From assembly GCF_019097845.1 (NCBI RefSeq), contig NZ_JAHRGM010000035.1, positions 434,001 through 498,000 on the forward strand: a stretch of DNA of 64,000 bases, in the 5' to 3' direction. The notes under the pieces are model-generated. The model was given only the letters and a program-made list of their open reading frames with translations. It made no database searches and was not told where the DNA came from. Both the position numbers and the translations under genes were made by a program. Below, one piece after another: positions 37,997 to 46,220 of the stretch; position 1 is the first letter of the stretch; each line of letters opens with the position of its first letter. This DNA is from Sphingobium sp. AS12. GTDB lineage: Bacteria > Pseudomonadota > Alphaproteobacteria > Sphingomonadales > Sphingomonadaceae.

Positions 37997-40699
37997 ATGG
38001 CGACTCTCTCCTCCTCCGCATCCGCTCCTGCGATCACGCAGAACCCCGACATCCGCTATCTGGGGCGCCTGCTGGGCGACGTGATCCGGGCCTATGGCGG
38101 GGAAGGCCTCTATCGCCAGACCGAATATATCCGCTCCGCCTCGGTCGATCGGGCGCGGGGCATCCAGGGCGCGGATTTTGTCGATACCGGTCTGGATGCG
38201 CTCAGCCTCGACGACACGCTCAGTTTCGTGCGCGGCTTCATGCTTTTCTCGATGCTCGCCAATCTGGCGGAGGACCGGCAGGGGATTACTGCCGAACCGG
38301 GAGCCGATGTCGCGTCGGCCATCGCCCGGCTGGATTCGCACGGCGTTGATCGCGCCGCCGTGCTGGACCTGCTGGCCCACAGCCTGATCGTCCCCGTCCT
38401 CACTGCCCACCCGACCGAAGTGCGGCGCAAGAGCATGATCGATCACAAGAACCGCATCGCCGACCTGATGCTGCTCAAGGATGCAGGCCGCGAAGAAACG
38501 GACGATGGCGAAAATCTGGACGAGGCGATCTTCCGCCAGATCGCCCTGCTGTGGCAGACCCGCCCGCTGCGCCGCGAAAAATTGTTCGTCGCCGATGAGA
38601 TCGACAATGTCCTCGCCTATTTCCGCGACACCTTCCTGCCAGTGTTGCCCGCCCTCTATGCTCGGTGGGAGCGGGTGCTGGGCGCCCGCCCGCAAAGTTT
38701 CCTGCGCGTGGGCAGTTGGATCGGTGGCGACCGCGACGGCAATCCCTTTGTACAGGCGCCCCAACTCCAGTTCGCGCTGAAACGCGGCGCGCAGGCGGCG
38801 CTGGCCTATTATCTCGATGCGCTTCATGCGCTGGGCGCGGAGCTGTCGCTCTCGACCGAACTCGCCCATGTGCCGCAGGCGGTGCTGGATATTGCCGACG
38901 CCAGTGGCGACACGTCGCCCAGTCGGCAGGACGAACCCTATCGCCGCGCCCTGTCTGGCATCTACGCCCGGTTGGCCGCGACTTATGCGACGCTGACCGG
39001 TGGCCAGCCGCCGCGCCCGTCCGGCCTCAAAGGGCAGGCCTATGCCAGCCCCGCCGATTTCCGCCGCGATCTCGTCACCGTGGCGCAGGGTCTGGCGAGT
39101 GAAGGCAATGGCGCGCTGGCGAGCGGGGGCGCGCTTGGCCGCCTGATCCGCGCTGTCGAGACGTTCGGCTTCCATCTCGCCACGCTGGATATGCGGCAGA
39201 ATAGCGATGTGCATCAGCGCGTCGTCGCCGAACTGCTGAAAGTCGCGGGGGTCGAGCCGGACTATGCCGCGCTTGACGAATATGCCCGTATCGCGTTGCT
39301 GCGCCGGGAACTGGCGAACAACCGCCCGCTGGGATCGCGCTTTGCCGATTATTCGGAGGAAACCGCGTCCGAACTGGCGATCGTGCATGCCGCCGCCGAA
39401 GCGCACCGCATCTACGGCCCGGCCTGCATCACCCATTATATCATTTCCAAGGCGGAAAGTGTGTCGGACCTGCTGGAGGTCAACATCCTGCTCAAGGAAG
39501 CGGGTCTGTGGCGCGCCGGTGTCGATGGCGCGCCGCCGCAGGCGTCGATCATGTCGATCCCGCTATTCGAAACCATCGCCGACCTTGAGGCCGCGCCGCA
39601 GATCATGTCCGCCTATTTCGGCCTGCCCGAAATTGCCGGTGTGGTGAAGCAGCGCGGGCATCAGGAAGTGATGATCGGCTATTCGGACAGTAACAAGGAT
39701 GGCGGCTACATCACATCGACCTGGAGCCTGTTCAAGGCAAGCAAGGCGCTGGAGCCGGTCTTTGCCGATGCGGGCGCGGCGATGCAGCTGTTCCACGGGC
39801 GCGGCGGCGCGGTCGGGCGCGGCGGTGGCTCCGCCTTCGCCGCGATCCAGGCGCAACCGCGCGGTACGGTGCAGGGGCGCATCCGCATCACCGAACAGGG
39901 CGAGATGATCGCCGCCAAATTCGGATCGCGCGATGTCGCCATGACCAATTTGGAGGCGATGACCAGCGCCACCCTGCTTGCCAGTCTGGAGCCTGAGGGC
40001 ATTTCGGACAAGGATGCTGCGCGCTTTGCAGGCGCGATGGACGAGCTGTCGAAAAACGCCTTCAACGCCTATCGCGACCTTGTATATGGCACGGAGGGGT
40101 TCAAGGAATTTTTCCGTGAGCTAACGCCGATTCAGGAAATCTCCGGCCTCAAGATCGGCTCCCGCCCCGCCAGCCGCACCAAAAGCACGGCGATCGAGGA
40201 TTTGCGGGCGATCCCCTGGGTGTTCAGCTGGGCGCAGGCGCGCGTGATGCTCCCCGGCTGGTATGGCGTGGGCCATGCGATCGCTGCGTTTGAGGATAAG
40301 GCGTTGCTGGCTGATATGGCGCAAAGCTGGTCATTTCTGAAGTCCGCGATGGGCAATCTGGAAATGGTGCTGGCCAAGTCGGATCTTGGCATCGCGGCCC
40401 ATTATCTGCCGCTGGTGGAGGATCAGGCGCTGGCCGAACGGCTGTTCGGCCGCATCCGCGAGGGCTGGGCGCAGACCCATGACGGGCTGCTCGCCGCCAC
40501 CGGCCAGAGCCGTTTGCTGGAAAAGAATCCGACGCTGGAAACCTCGATCCGGCTGCGGCTTCCTTATATCGAGCCGCTGAACCTGCTTCAGGTGGAACTC
40601 TTGAAGCGCCACCGTGCGGGCGAAGATGATCCGCGGATCAAGGAAGGTATCGAGCTGTCGATCAACGCCATCGCAACGGCGCTGCGGAACAGCGGCTAG
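37997..40699 (+). CDS. ppc: Phosphoenolpyruvate carboxylase
   Basis: Ppc (900 residues) fixes bicarbonate onto PEP to make oxaloacetate, refilling the TCA cycle. Active-site signatures are LTAHPTEVRRKSMIDHK, GYSDSNKDGGYITSTWSL and FHGRGGAVGRGGGSAF, and the C-terminus ends in ALRNSG (the normal NTG-like end that fits the active site). The start is the ATG at 37997; a TTG at 37961 is in frame but unlikely. A 12-bp inverted repeat follows the stop. Confidence 0.97.
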   Translation: MATLSSSASAPAITQNPDIRYLGRLLGDVIRAYGGEGLYRQTEYIRSASVDRARGIQGADFVDTGLDALSLDDTLSFVRGFMLFSMLANLAEDRQGITAEPGADVASAIARLDSHGVDRAAVLDLLAHSLIVPVLTAHPTEVRRKSMIDHKNRIADLMLLKDAGREETDDGENLDEAIFRQIALLWQTRPLRREKLFVADEIDNVLAYFRDTFLPVLPALYARWERVLGARPQSFLRVGSWIGGDRDGNPFVQAPQLQFALKRGAQAALAYYLDALHALGAELSLSTELAHVPQAVLDIADASGDTSPSRQDEPYRRALSGIYARLAATYATLTGGQPPRPSGLKGQAYASPADFRRDLVTVAQGLASEGNGALASGGALGRLIRAVETFGFHLATLDMRQNSDVHQRVVAELLKVAGVEPDYAALDEYARIALLRRELANNRPLGSRFADYSEETASELAIVHAAAEAHRIYGPACITHYIISKAESVSDLLEVNILLKEAGLWRAGVDGAPPQASIMSIPLFETIADLEAAPQIMSAYFGLPEIAGVVKQRGHQEVMIGYSDSNKDGGYITSTWSLFKASKALEPVFADAGAAMQLFHGRGGAVGRGGGSAFAAIQAQPRGTVQGRIRITEQGEMIAAKFGSRDVAMTNLEAMTSATLLASLEPEGISDKDAARFAGAMDELSKNAFNAYRDLVYGTEGFKEFFRELTPIQEISGLKIGSRPASRTKSTAIEDLRAIPWVFSWAQARVMLPGWYGVGHAIAAFEDKALLADMAQSWSFLKSAMGNLEMVLAKSDLGIAAHYLPLVEDQALAERLFGRIREGWAQTHDGLLAATGQSRLLEKNPTLETSIRLRLPYIEPLNLLQVELLKRHRAGEDDPRIKEGIELSINAIATALRNSG

Positions 40700-40707
40700 T
40701 CGGCGAA

Positions 40708-40742
40708 TCCGGGACGGCGGCAGTCCAATGCGCCGTCCCGGA
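40708..40742. terminator. Bidirectional terminator-like hairpin after ppc
   Basis: TCCGGGACGGCG at 40708-40719 pairs perfectly with 40731-40742, leaving an 11-base loop. It lies between the converging ppc and outer-membrane-protein genes. No T-run follows on either side, so its strength is uncertain. Confidence 0.5.
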
Positions 40743-40816
40743 CCCAGTCCCTGAGCAGGGCTGACCCTGATCGGGGATTGGCCGGTGAGGCGGGCCGCTA
40801 CAGCCCGCCGAACCTT

Positions 40817-41368
40817 TTAGAATTTTGCGACGACACCCGCCATCGGGCGGATCGATCGGAAATTGCCCATCGTGTCGGCCTGAACGCGCAAACGGATGTT
40901 GCTGCTCTGGGCCGATCCGCCCATGTCGGCGGGAGAGAGTTCCACGCCCGCGCCATAGGTGGTGCCATGGAAATCACGGCTGTCGGGGCCGAGCGCGTCG
41001 AAATTGACCCACTTGTAACCGACCTTGCCGAAGATCAGGCTGTCCTTGCCCGCCTTCACGCCGACGCGGCCTGCGGCATTATATTCCCAGTCGATATCGC
41101 CTGACACGCCCTTGGACGCGCCACCTTCGACGCCGACGACCAGCGGGCCAGCGACATTATAGTTCACGCCTGCCACGCCTTCGACCATGCGGCCCTTATA
41201 GCCGACCGGCGGAATGCCTTCCTTGCCGGTTTCGCTGTCGAAATTATGCACACCGCCCATCACGCCGACATAGGGTTCGATGCGACTGGTAGAGCCAGCC
41301 TGATCCTGGGCCATGGCGGCAGGAACGAAGGACGCGGCAGCAACTGCCGTCAAAAGCAGTGTCTTCAT
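40817..41368 (-). CDS. Outer-membrane beta-barrel protein (OmpA-like/opacity type)
   Basis: This 183-residue protein has a signal peptide (MKTLLLTAVAAASFVPAAMA) and an eight-strand-like pattern of alternating hydrophobic residues starting with RIEPYVGVMGGVHNF, ending with MAGVVAKF. A terminal Phe is typical for outer-membrane insertion. It resembles the porin-family opacity/Omp25 proteins of alphaproteobacteria and likely has a structural or adhesive role. The frame continues upstream to 41503, but the ATG at 41368 begins the signal peptide. Confidence 0.85.
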   Translation of the reverse strand: MKTLLLTAVAAASFVPAAMAQDQAGSTSRIEPYVGVMGGVHNFDSETGKEGIPPVGYKGRMVEGVAGVNYNVAGPLVVGVEGGASKGVSGDIDWEYNAAGRVGVKAGKDSLIFGKVGYKWVNFDALGPDSRDFHGTTYGAGVELSPADMGGSAQSSNIRLRVQADTMGNFRSIRPMAGVVAKF

Positions 41369-41682
41369 GGGTATGACCCTTTTTCTGTTGTGGATTGGTG
41401 CGACGGTGTGGACCCGCCGGGTCGCACGAACGAGCGCTGCAAGCGGCTCAGGCGACGGGTGATAAATGACCGGCCCTGTCCGAAGGTTTCCTGAACGGAT
41501 CATAAAAATCGGGCAAAAGGCGATTATGTGACGGAAAAAACACGCTTTCTGTCGCCCAGATGAACAAGACCAGCCTTATCTGAACCTGCGATAAACGCTG
41601 GACGCGGCGCGCCAAATCCATTCACAACCAATTCAACCGCCGGGCGTTACGCCAACATCAGATGGAGAAGAGGAGAAAGACG
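41369..41682. other. 314-bp divergent intergenic region
   Basis: The region separates the outer-membrane protein gene from the Tyr/Gly-rich lipoprotein gene and must hold both promoters. It is A-rich around 41500-41550 and GC-rich near 41410-41460. I see no convincing coding frame, palindrome or RNA gene in it. GAAGAGGAGAAAG near 41667 is the ribosome site of the next gene. Confidence 0.5.
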
Positions 41683-42342
41683 ATGACGGGCTTCCGACAT
41701 CGGATTGCGGCCATGATGGGACTGGCAGGCGCGCTCGCACTGGGCGGCTGCGCCTATGATGACGGCTATGGTTATGGCGGCGTGAGTGTCGGCACCGGTT
41801 ATTATGGCGGTGGCGGCTATTATGGCGACGGTTATTATGGACCGACCGGCTATTATCAGCCCGGCCTCTATAATGGCTGGTACGACAATTATTATTATCC
41901 CGGCACCGGCTATTATGTCTATGACCGCAATGGTCGCCGCCAGCGCTGGAATGATGGCCAGCGCCGCTATTGGGAAGGCCGCCGGGCCGAGCGTCGCGAT
42001 GACCGACGGGACGACCGGAACTACGGCCAGTGGCGCGGCCGCGATCGCGATGGTCGCGATGGGCGCTGGCAGGGCCGAGACGGCCAGCCCGGCAATGGCC
42101 AGAACTGGACCAATCGCCCCCGCCCGTCTCAGGGAACGGACGGGCCACGCGGTCGCGGCAACTGGCGCGGCAATGACGCGGTGCGCCCGACCCCCCAGCC
42201 GGGCCTGCGTCAGCCACAGGGCAACCGCCCCCAAACAAGCCAGCCGCGCCCGCAGCGCGACTGGAGCGCCCGTCCGGCCCCGTCCGAACGTGCCGTCCGT
42301 TCGCGGGCACCCGGTGCCTCGCGGCAGGAACGCCCTGACTGA
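41683..42342 (+). CDS. Tyr/Gly-rich, Arg-rich lipoprotein
   Basis: This 219-residue protein has a lipoprotein signal (LALGGC) followed by 60 residues dominated by Tyr and Gly (GYGYGGVSVGTGYYGGGGY). Then come charged RRAERRDDRRDDRNYGQW-type stretches and a Pro/Gln-rich C-terminus. The composition suggests a disordered outer-membrane or surface protein, and I recognise no domain. The start is the ATG at 41683 with GAAGAGGAGAAAG before it. Its TGA overlaps the next start (TGATG), so the two lipoproteins are co-translated. Confidence 0.8.
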   Translation: MTGFRHRIAAMMGLAGALALGGCAYDDGYGYGGVSVGTGYYGGGGYYGDGYYGPTGYYQPGLYNGWYDNYYYPGTGYYVYDRNGRRQRWNDGQRRYWEGRRAERRDDRRDDRNYGQWRGRDRDGRDGRWQGRDGQPGNGQNWTNRPRPSQGTDGPRGRGNWRGNDAVRPTPQPGLRQPQGNRPQTSQPRPQRDWSARPAPSERAVRSRAPGASRQERPD

Positions 42343-43028
42343 TGCGGGGTCCGGTACAGGCCACCGCCTTGCTCTCCCTCCTGCTCGTCGCGGCCTGCGA
42401 CGGGCGGGAGGAGAGCGCGATCGAAAATCTCGCCAATGGCGCCAATGCGGTGCAAGTGGAAAATAACGTCCGCGCCGAAGCGATGGCGCTGATGGAGCCG
42501 CTCACCCCGCCAGCCCCCGGTACGCCTGGCGGCCTGCCCGACGACCGCACCCCGCTGGCGGAAGGCACGATTGACCCCGACAGCGCACAGGGCGCAGCGC
42601 AGGTGGTCCAGGGCTATTACGGCCTGCTGGAGGAAAAACGGTTCGAGGATGCGCAGGATCTGTGGAATCCCACCGGCGCGATCGGCCAGCAGGACGACGC
42701 CCATTTCGCCGCGCGCTTCCGGGGGTTCAGCGAAATCCACGCCAATATCGGCGCGCCCAGCGAGCCGGAGGGCGCAGCAGGATCGCTCTATGTCAGCGTG
42801 CCGGTGCAGATTTACGGACGCCTCGCCGCCAACGGCAAGCCCTGGTACGCGCTGCGGCAGGTGATATTACGCCGGGTCAACGACGTCGCCGGATCAACCG
42901 CCGAACAGCGCCGCTGGCACATCGAGACGATCGGGCCATACACCCCGCCGGTTGTCGAGGCGGCGGACAATGGGGCGGAAGCGGCACAGGCCGTTTCCGC
43001 GACCGACGGGATGGCGGGCAGGCGTTAG
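42342..43028 (+). CDS. Lipoprotein of unknown function (228 aa)
   Basis: This 228-residue protein has a lipobox (LLVAAC) and a Pro-rich linker. Its C-terminal domain reads GYYGLLEEKRFEDAQDLWNP, a pattern of cystatin/NTF2-like folds in which a chain of helix and strands forms a pocket. The strands SLYVSVPVQIYGRLA and PWYALRQVILRRV support this. Function unknown. It is coupled to the Tyr/Gly-rich lipoprotein. A repeat palindrome and a strong terminator follow. Confidence 0.78.
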   Translation: MRGPVQATALLSLLLVAACDGREESAIENLANGANAVQVENNVRAEAMALMEPLTPPAPGTPGGLPDDRTPLAEGTIDPDSAQGAAQVVQGYYGLLEEKRFEDAQDLWNPTGAIGQQDDAHFAARFRGFSEIHANIGAPSEPEGAAGSLYVSVPVQIYGRLAANGKPWYALRQVILRRVNDVAGSTAEQRRWHIETIGPYTPPVVEAADNGAEAAQAVSATDGMAGRR

Positions 43029-43061
43029 CTTGCGATGACTTAAGGCGTTACTCCTCAACCT

Positions 43062-43109
43062 CCGTTCGTTTCGAGCGAAGTCGAGAAACATCGCGCTCGA
43101 AACGAACGG
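43062..43109. repeat. REP-like palindrome, copy 3 (shortened right arm)
   Basis: The left arm at 43062-43089 is identical to the 28-base arm at 6911. The right arm at 43095-43109 holds only its last 15 bases, as if part of the palindrome was lost. It is placed after the lipoprotein gene. Confidence 0.85.
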
Positions 43110-43135
43110 TGATAGTTAGTGTCATCGCCCAAACA

Positions 43136-43172
43136 AAAAGGCCCGCCTCCATATTCTGGAGGCGGGCCTTTT
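43136..43172. terminator. Strong bidirectional intrinsic terminator
   Basis: A perfect 16-bp stem (AAAAGGCCCGCCTCCA and its complement) has a 5-base loop. The stem includes A/T-runs on both sides and the minus strand continues TTTTTGTTTG, so it would end both the lipoprotein transcript and the ppiB transcript. Confidence 0.9.
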
Positions 43173-43190
43173 GTTCAGCCGTTCAGCCAA

Positions 43191-43643
43191 TCAGGCGACG
43201 GTCGCCTTGACGATCTTGCCCGGCGTGCGCGGCGGCTCGCCCTTGGGCAGCGCGTCGACATGCTCCATGCCCGACGTCACTTCGCCCCAAACGGTGTACT
43301 GGCCGTCTAGGAAGGTGGCATCGTCGAAGCAGATGAAGAACTGGCTGTTCGCGCTGTTCGGGTTGGACGAACGCGCCATCGAGCAGACGCCACGGATATG
43401 CTTTTCGCGGCTGAATTCGGCCTTGATGTCAGGCAGCTTCGATCCGCCCATGCCGGTGCCGGTCGGGTCGCCGCCCTGCGCCATGAAGCCGGGGATGACG
43501 CGGTGGAACACGACGCCGTCGTAGAAACCGTCCTTGGCCAGCGTGGTGATGCGCTCGACATGGCCGGGGGCCAGGTCGGGCCGCAGCTTGATGACGACGT
43601 CGCCGCCACTGTCGAGGCTAAGGGTCAGAGTATCGTCAGCCAT
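43191..43643 (-). CDS. ppiB: Peptidyl-prolyl cis-trans isomerase (cyclophilin)
   Basis: This 150-residue cyclophilin accelerates proline isomerisation during folding. FYDGVVFHRVIPGFMAQGGD gives the active-site Arg and Phe-Met-Gln, and NPNSANSQFFICFDDATFLDG gives the second half of the pocket. The start MADDTLTLS at 43643 fits the cytoplasmic form; the frame extends upstream without support. No signal peptide. It ends at the bidirectional terminator. Confidence 0.94.
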   Translation of the reverse strand: MADDTLTLSLDSGGDVVIKLRPDLAPGHVERITTLAKDGFYDGVVFHRVIPGFMAQGGDPTGTGMGGSKLPDIKAEFSREKHIRGVCSMARSSNPNSANSQFFICFDDATFLDGQYTVWGEVTSGMEHVDALPKGEPPRTPGKIVKATVA

Positions 43644-43811
43644 GAAAAATCCTCTCATTGGGGGGATGGGTAGTGCTGGCACCCATATAGAGGCTGCAAG
43701 TCATGATGGAAGCCCGTGTTTTGGGCTTCCGGTCCCTCTGCGCCATTGCAATTATATTGTGCATGGGCGAAAGGATCGCAATGCAACAGGAACCGGACAG
43801 TAGGGGGCGCC

Positions 43812-45245
43812 ATGAGCGAGCGCGGCGACACAGCCCAGCCCCTGTTGGACGGGGATGACGCAGACGAAGCGATTGCTGCCGCGGCAGAATCGCGCCATGA
43901 CGAGGATGACCGGCTAAAGCCAGAATTCGTCTCCGCCGTGCTGGACGCGGTGGAGGAAGGCGACGCCGAACGTGCGCGCAAACTCGTCTCGCCGCTGCAC
44001 CCTGCCGACATTGCCGACCTTCTGGAACTGACCCCTGCCGACCGGCGCGGCGAAGTCGCTGCGGCGCTGGGGGATCTGGTCGGCGCGGAAGTCCTGTCTG
44101 AACTGAATGATTATGTCCGCGACGATCTGATCGGCGATCTCGCGCCCGAACAGGTCGCCGAATTCGCGTCCGAACTCGATACCGACGACGCCGTCGCCAT
44201 GATCGAGGATATGGACGATGCCGATCAGCAGGCCGTCCTTGAGGCACTCGACCCGGAAGATCGCGCCGCGATCGAAAGCGCTTTGTCCTACCCGGAGGAA
44301 TCCGCCGGCCGCCTGATGCAGCGCGATCTGGTCGCGGTGCCCGAACATATGACCGTGGGTCAGGTGATCGACTATCTGCGCGACAATGGCGACCTGACCA
44401 CCGATTTCTGGGAAATCTACGTCGTCGATGCCAAGCATCGGCCGATTGGCTATTGCCAGCTTAGCTGGATACTCACCTGCCCGCGCAGCGTCGCCATGGC
44501 CGACCTCATGAAGCGCGAACAGACGTTGATCCCGGTCGACATGGATCAGGAAGAAGTCGCGCTGCGCTTCCAGAAATATGCGCTCATCTCCGCCGCCGTG
44601 GTCGATGGCAGCGGGCGGCTGGTCGGCATGATCACGGTCGATGACGTCGTCCACATCATTTCCGAAGAAGCGGGCGAGGATATCCTTCGCCTGTCCGGCG
44701 CGGGCGAGGGCGACATTAACGAACCGATCCTGATGACGGTGCGCGCGCGCCTGACCTGGCTGGTCGTCAACCTTGGCACCGCCATGCTTGCCGCCTCGGT
44801 CGTCGGCCTGTTTGAAGGGACGATCGAGCGGTTCGCGGTGCTGGCCGCTTTGATGGGCATCGTGTCGGGCATGGGCGGCAATGCGGGGACGCAGACGCTG
44901 GCCGTGGTCGTGCGCGCGCTCGCCACCAATCAGCTCACCAGTTCCAACACCGCGCGGATGATCGGCCGCGAATTCCGCATCGCCGCCACCAATGGCGCGA
45001 CGCTCGGCACGCTGATCGGCATCGGCTCCTATGTGATTTATGGGCGGATGGACCTGTCGCTGGTGTTCGGCGCAGCGATCCTGACCAATAATCTGGTCGC
45101 AGGGCTGGCAGGCGTGCTGGTGCCGATCACGCTGGAACGCAATAATGTCGATCCCGCCGTGTCCTCTGCCGTATTCGTGACGATGATGACCGATTCGCTG
45201 GGCTTTTTCAGCTTCCTGGGGCTGGCCACCCTGTTCCTGCGTTGA
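43812..45245 (+). CDS. mgtE: Magnesium transporter MgtE
   Basis: MgtE (477 residues) is a homodimeric Mg2+ channel. It has the N-domain (LHPADIADLLELTPADRR), a pair of CBS domains (about residues 170-290) that sense cytosolic Mg2+, and a five-helix membrane domain starting near 310 that contains ERFAVLAALMGIVSGMGGNAGTQT. The last motif is characteristic of the family. The start is the ATG at 43812 with GGGGGCGCC before it. A small hairpin (43708-43730) lies in the leader, but I do not see a full M-box. Confidence 0.93.
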   Translation: MSERGDTAQPLLDGDDADEAIAAAAESRHDEDDRLKPEFVSAVLDAVEEGDAERARKLVSPLHPADIADLLELTPADRRGEVAAALGDLVGAEVLSELNDYVRDDLIGDLAPEQVAEFASELDTDDAVAMIEDMDDADQQAVLEALDPEDRAAIESALSYPEESAGRLMQRDLVAVPEHMTVGQVIDYLRDNGDLTTDFWEIYVVDAKHRPIGYCQLSWILTCPRSVAMADLMKREQTLIPVDMDQEEVALRFQKYALISAAVVDGSGRLVGMITVDDVVHIISEEAGEDILRLSGAGEGDINEPILMTVRARLTWLVVNLGTAMLAASVVGLFEGTIERFAVLAALMGIVSGMGGNAGTQTLAVVVRALATNQLTSSNTARMIGREFRIAATNGATLGTLIGIGSYVIYGRMDLSLVFGAAILTNNLVAGLAGVLVPITLERNNVDPAVSSAVFVTMMTDSLGFFSFLGLATLFLR

Positions 45246-45276
45246 ACCCCGGCCACGCCGTCCCCAGATCGCCGCC

Positions 45277-45675
45277 ATGCCGCTGCACATCACCAAGATC
45301 GCCTTCCAGAGCGAAAGCCCCGCCAGCTTGAAAGCCTGGCTGGAAAGCCATGCCGATGAGGCGCGGCTCACCACCCGCTATCTGCCCACGCGGGTCGAGG
45401 AAATGGCGGGCGGATCGCTCTACTGGATCCACGGCCATCGCATCGTCGGCCGCAGCCCGATCCTGGGCTTTGCCGAAACCGGGCAAGGGCGTCACTGGAT
45501 CAGGCTCGAACCCCGGCTCATCCCGGTCCACCCCATGCCAAAGCGCGCGCATCAGGGCTGGCGCTATCTGGCGGAGGAGGATGCCCCGCGCGATCTGGGA
45601 GAGGGGGAAGAGGATGCGACCGCCGCAATGCCCGCCGCGATGTTGGGGGAACTGGCGAAACTGGGGTTGGTTTAG
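45277..45675 (+). CDS. DUF1489 family protein
   Basis: This 132-residue protein shows the DUF1489 pattern of alphaproteobacteria: MPLHITKIAFQSESPASLKAW, GGSLYWIHGHRIVGRSPILGF and HWIRLEPRLIPVHPMPKRAHQGWRYL. The core is rich in Arg, Trp and His, suggesting nucleic-acid or ligand binding, but the role is unknown. It starts 31 bp after mgtE and may be in the same transcript. Confidence 0.88.
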   Translation: MPLHITKIAFQSESPASLKAWLESHADEARLTTRYLPTRVEEMAGGSLYWIHGHRIVGRSPILGFAETGQGRHWIRLEPRLIPVHPMPKRAHQGWRYLAEEDAPRDLGEGEEDATAAMPAAMLGELAKLGLV

Positions 45676-45689
45676 GCGGCTACACCCAA

Positions 45690-45712
45690 CCTTCTCCCCG
45701 GCGGGGAGAAGG
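45690..45712. repeat. CCTTCTCCCCG palindrome
   Basis: Two 11-base arms separated by a single G give a near-perfect hairpin. This CTTCTCCCCG-type repeat is found often in sphingomonad genomes, here just after the DUF1489 gene, where it may also end transcription. Confidence 0.75.
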
Positions 45713-45861
45713 CTATGAAGCCTTGCCGCACGCAGTGCGGTTAGGCGCAGTTGGAAGAGGGGGAGCATCCGCTAACGACCATTGGTGGCCGTAGGCCATA
45801 TAAATCCGCTTCCTCGAAACCGGACGTTGCGACATAGCCAATTTCGTCGCTAAATGCGGTC

Positions 45862-45947
45862 GCCAGCGTGACGGAATTGGTAGACGTATCGCTACAGCGA
45901 TCCTCGCCGTTAGGCGAAGGTGCGGGTTCGATCCCCTGCCGCTGGCA
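45862..45947 (+). tRNA. tRNA-Leu-like element without an anticodon loop (likely pseudo-tRNA)
   Basis: The 86-base sequence has a perfect 7-bp acceptor stem (GCCAGCG/CGCTGGC), a D-arm with ACG/CGT and loop GAATTGGTAGA, and a long variable arm (TCGCC GTTA GGCGA), as in leucine tRNAs. The anticodon arm is TCGCT-AC-AGCGA, which leaves two bases where seven are needed, so no anticodon exists. The T-stem has a bulged base (GCGGG with CCC-T-GC). TCA follows the acceptor instead of CCA. A pseudo-tRNA or a specialised RNA are both possible. Confidence 0.6.
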
Positions 45948-45995
45948 TCAAACGACCACTTGCGGACCTCTGATGCTTGTTTCAGACATGCAAGG

Positions 45996-46148
45996 ATGAG
46001 ACGTGATGAAAATGACTGGCGTGAGGCTCAGGAAGAAGCCGACGACAATAAAGTCGAACGCGGATATCGATGGTGGCAGCGCATCAAGATAGCGAGTGTC
46101 CTGCTGGTATTGATACTGATCGCGGCAAGCTACTTCCTGAGAAAATAG
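45996..46148 (+). CDS. Small single-pass membrane protein (50 aa)
   Basis: From ATG 45996 the frame gives a charged N-terminus (MRRDENDWREAQEEADDNKV) and one membrane helix (IASVLLVLILIAASYF) near the C-terminus. No family recognised. An AAGG lies immediately before the ATG, so the start is uncertain; an in-frame TTG is at 45960. It lies just after the tRNA-like element. Confidence 0.5.
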   Translation: MRRDENDWREAQEEADDNKVERGYRWWQRIKIASVLLVLILIAASYFLRK

Positions 46149-46220
46149 CGCGTTGATCGTCTGCTAAACTGGTCACCAGGCTCGAAACCGGAAGGTCCGC
46201 TTGCCACCCCTTCCCCCACC

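Larger units (their letters stand above)
45676..45995. other. 320-bp gene-poor stretch with short repeats and a tRNA-like element
   Basis: The first part contains a palindrome (45690-45712) and a second short one, CCGCAC/GTGCGG, at 45726-45740, which belong to dispersed sphingomonad repeats. The second part holds the tRNA-like sequence at 45862-45947. Bases between 45770 and 45860 show no feature I can name. Confidence 0.6.

Noticed and set aside
36809..39436. 875-codon open frame on the minus strand
   Set aside because: It overlaps the clearly coding MCP and ppc genes in the opposite strand; long antisense frames are common at this GC content. Composition is Arg/Gly/His/Pro-rich, and no domain motifs are present.
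43708..43730. GGAAGCCC/GGGCTTCC hairpin in the mgtE leader as a magnesium riboswitch (M-box)
   Set aside because: Only one short 8-bp stem is visible; the multi-stem M-box pattern is absent.
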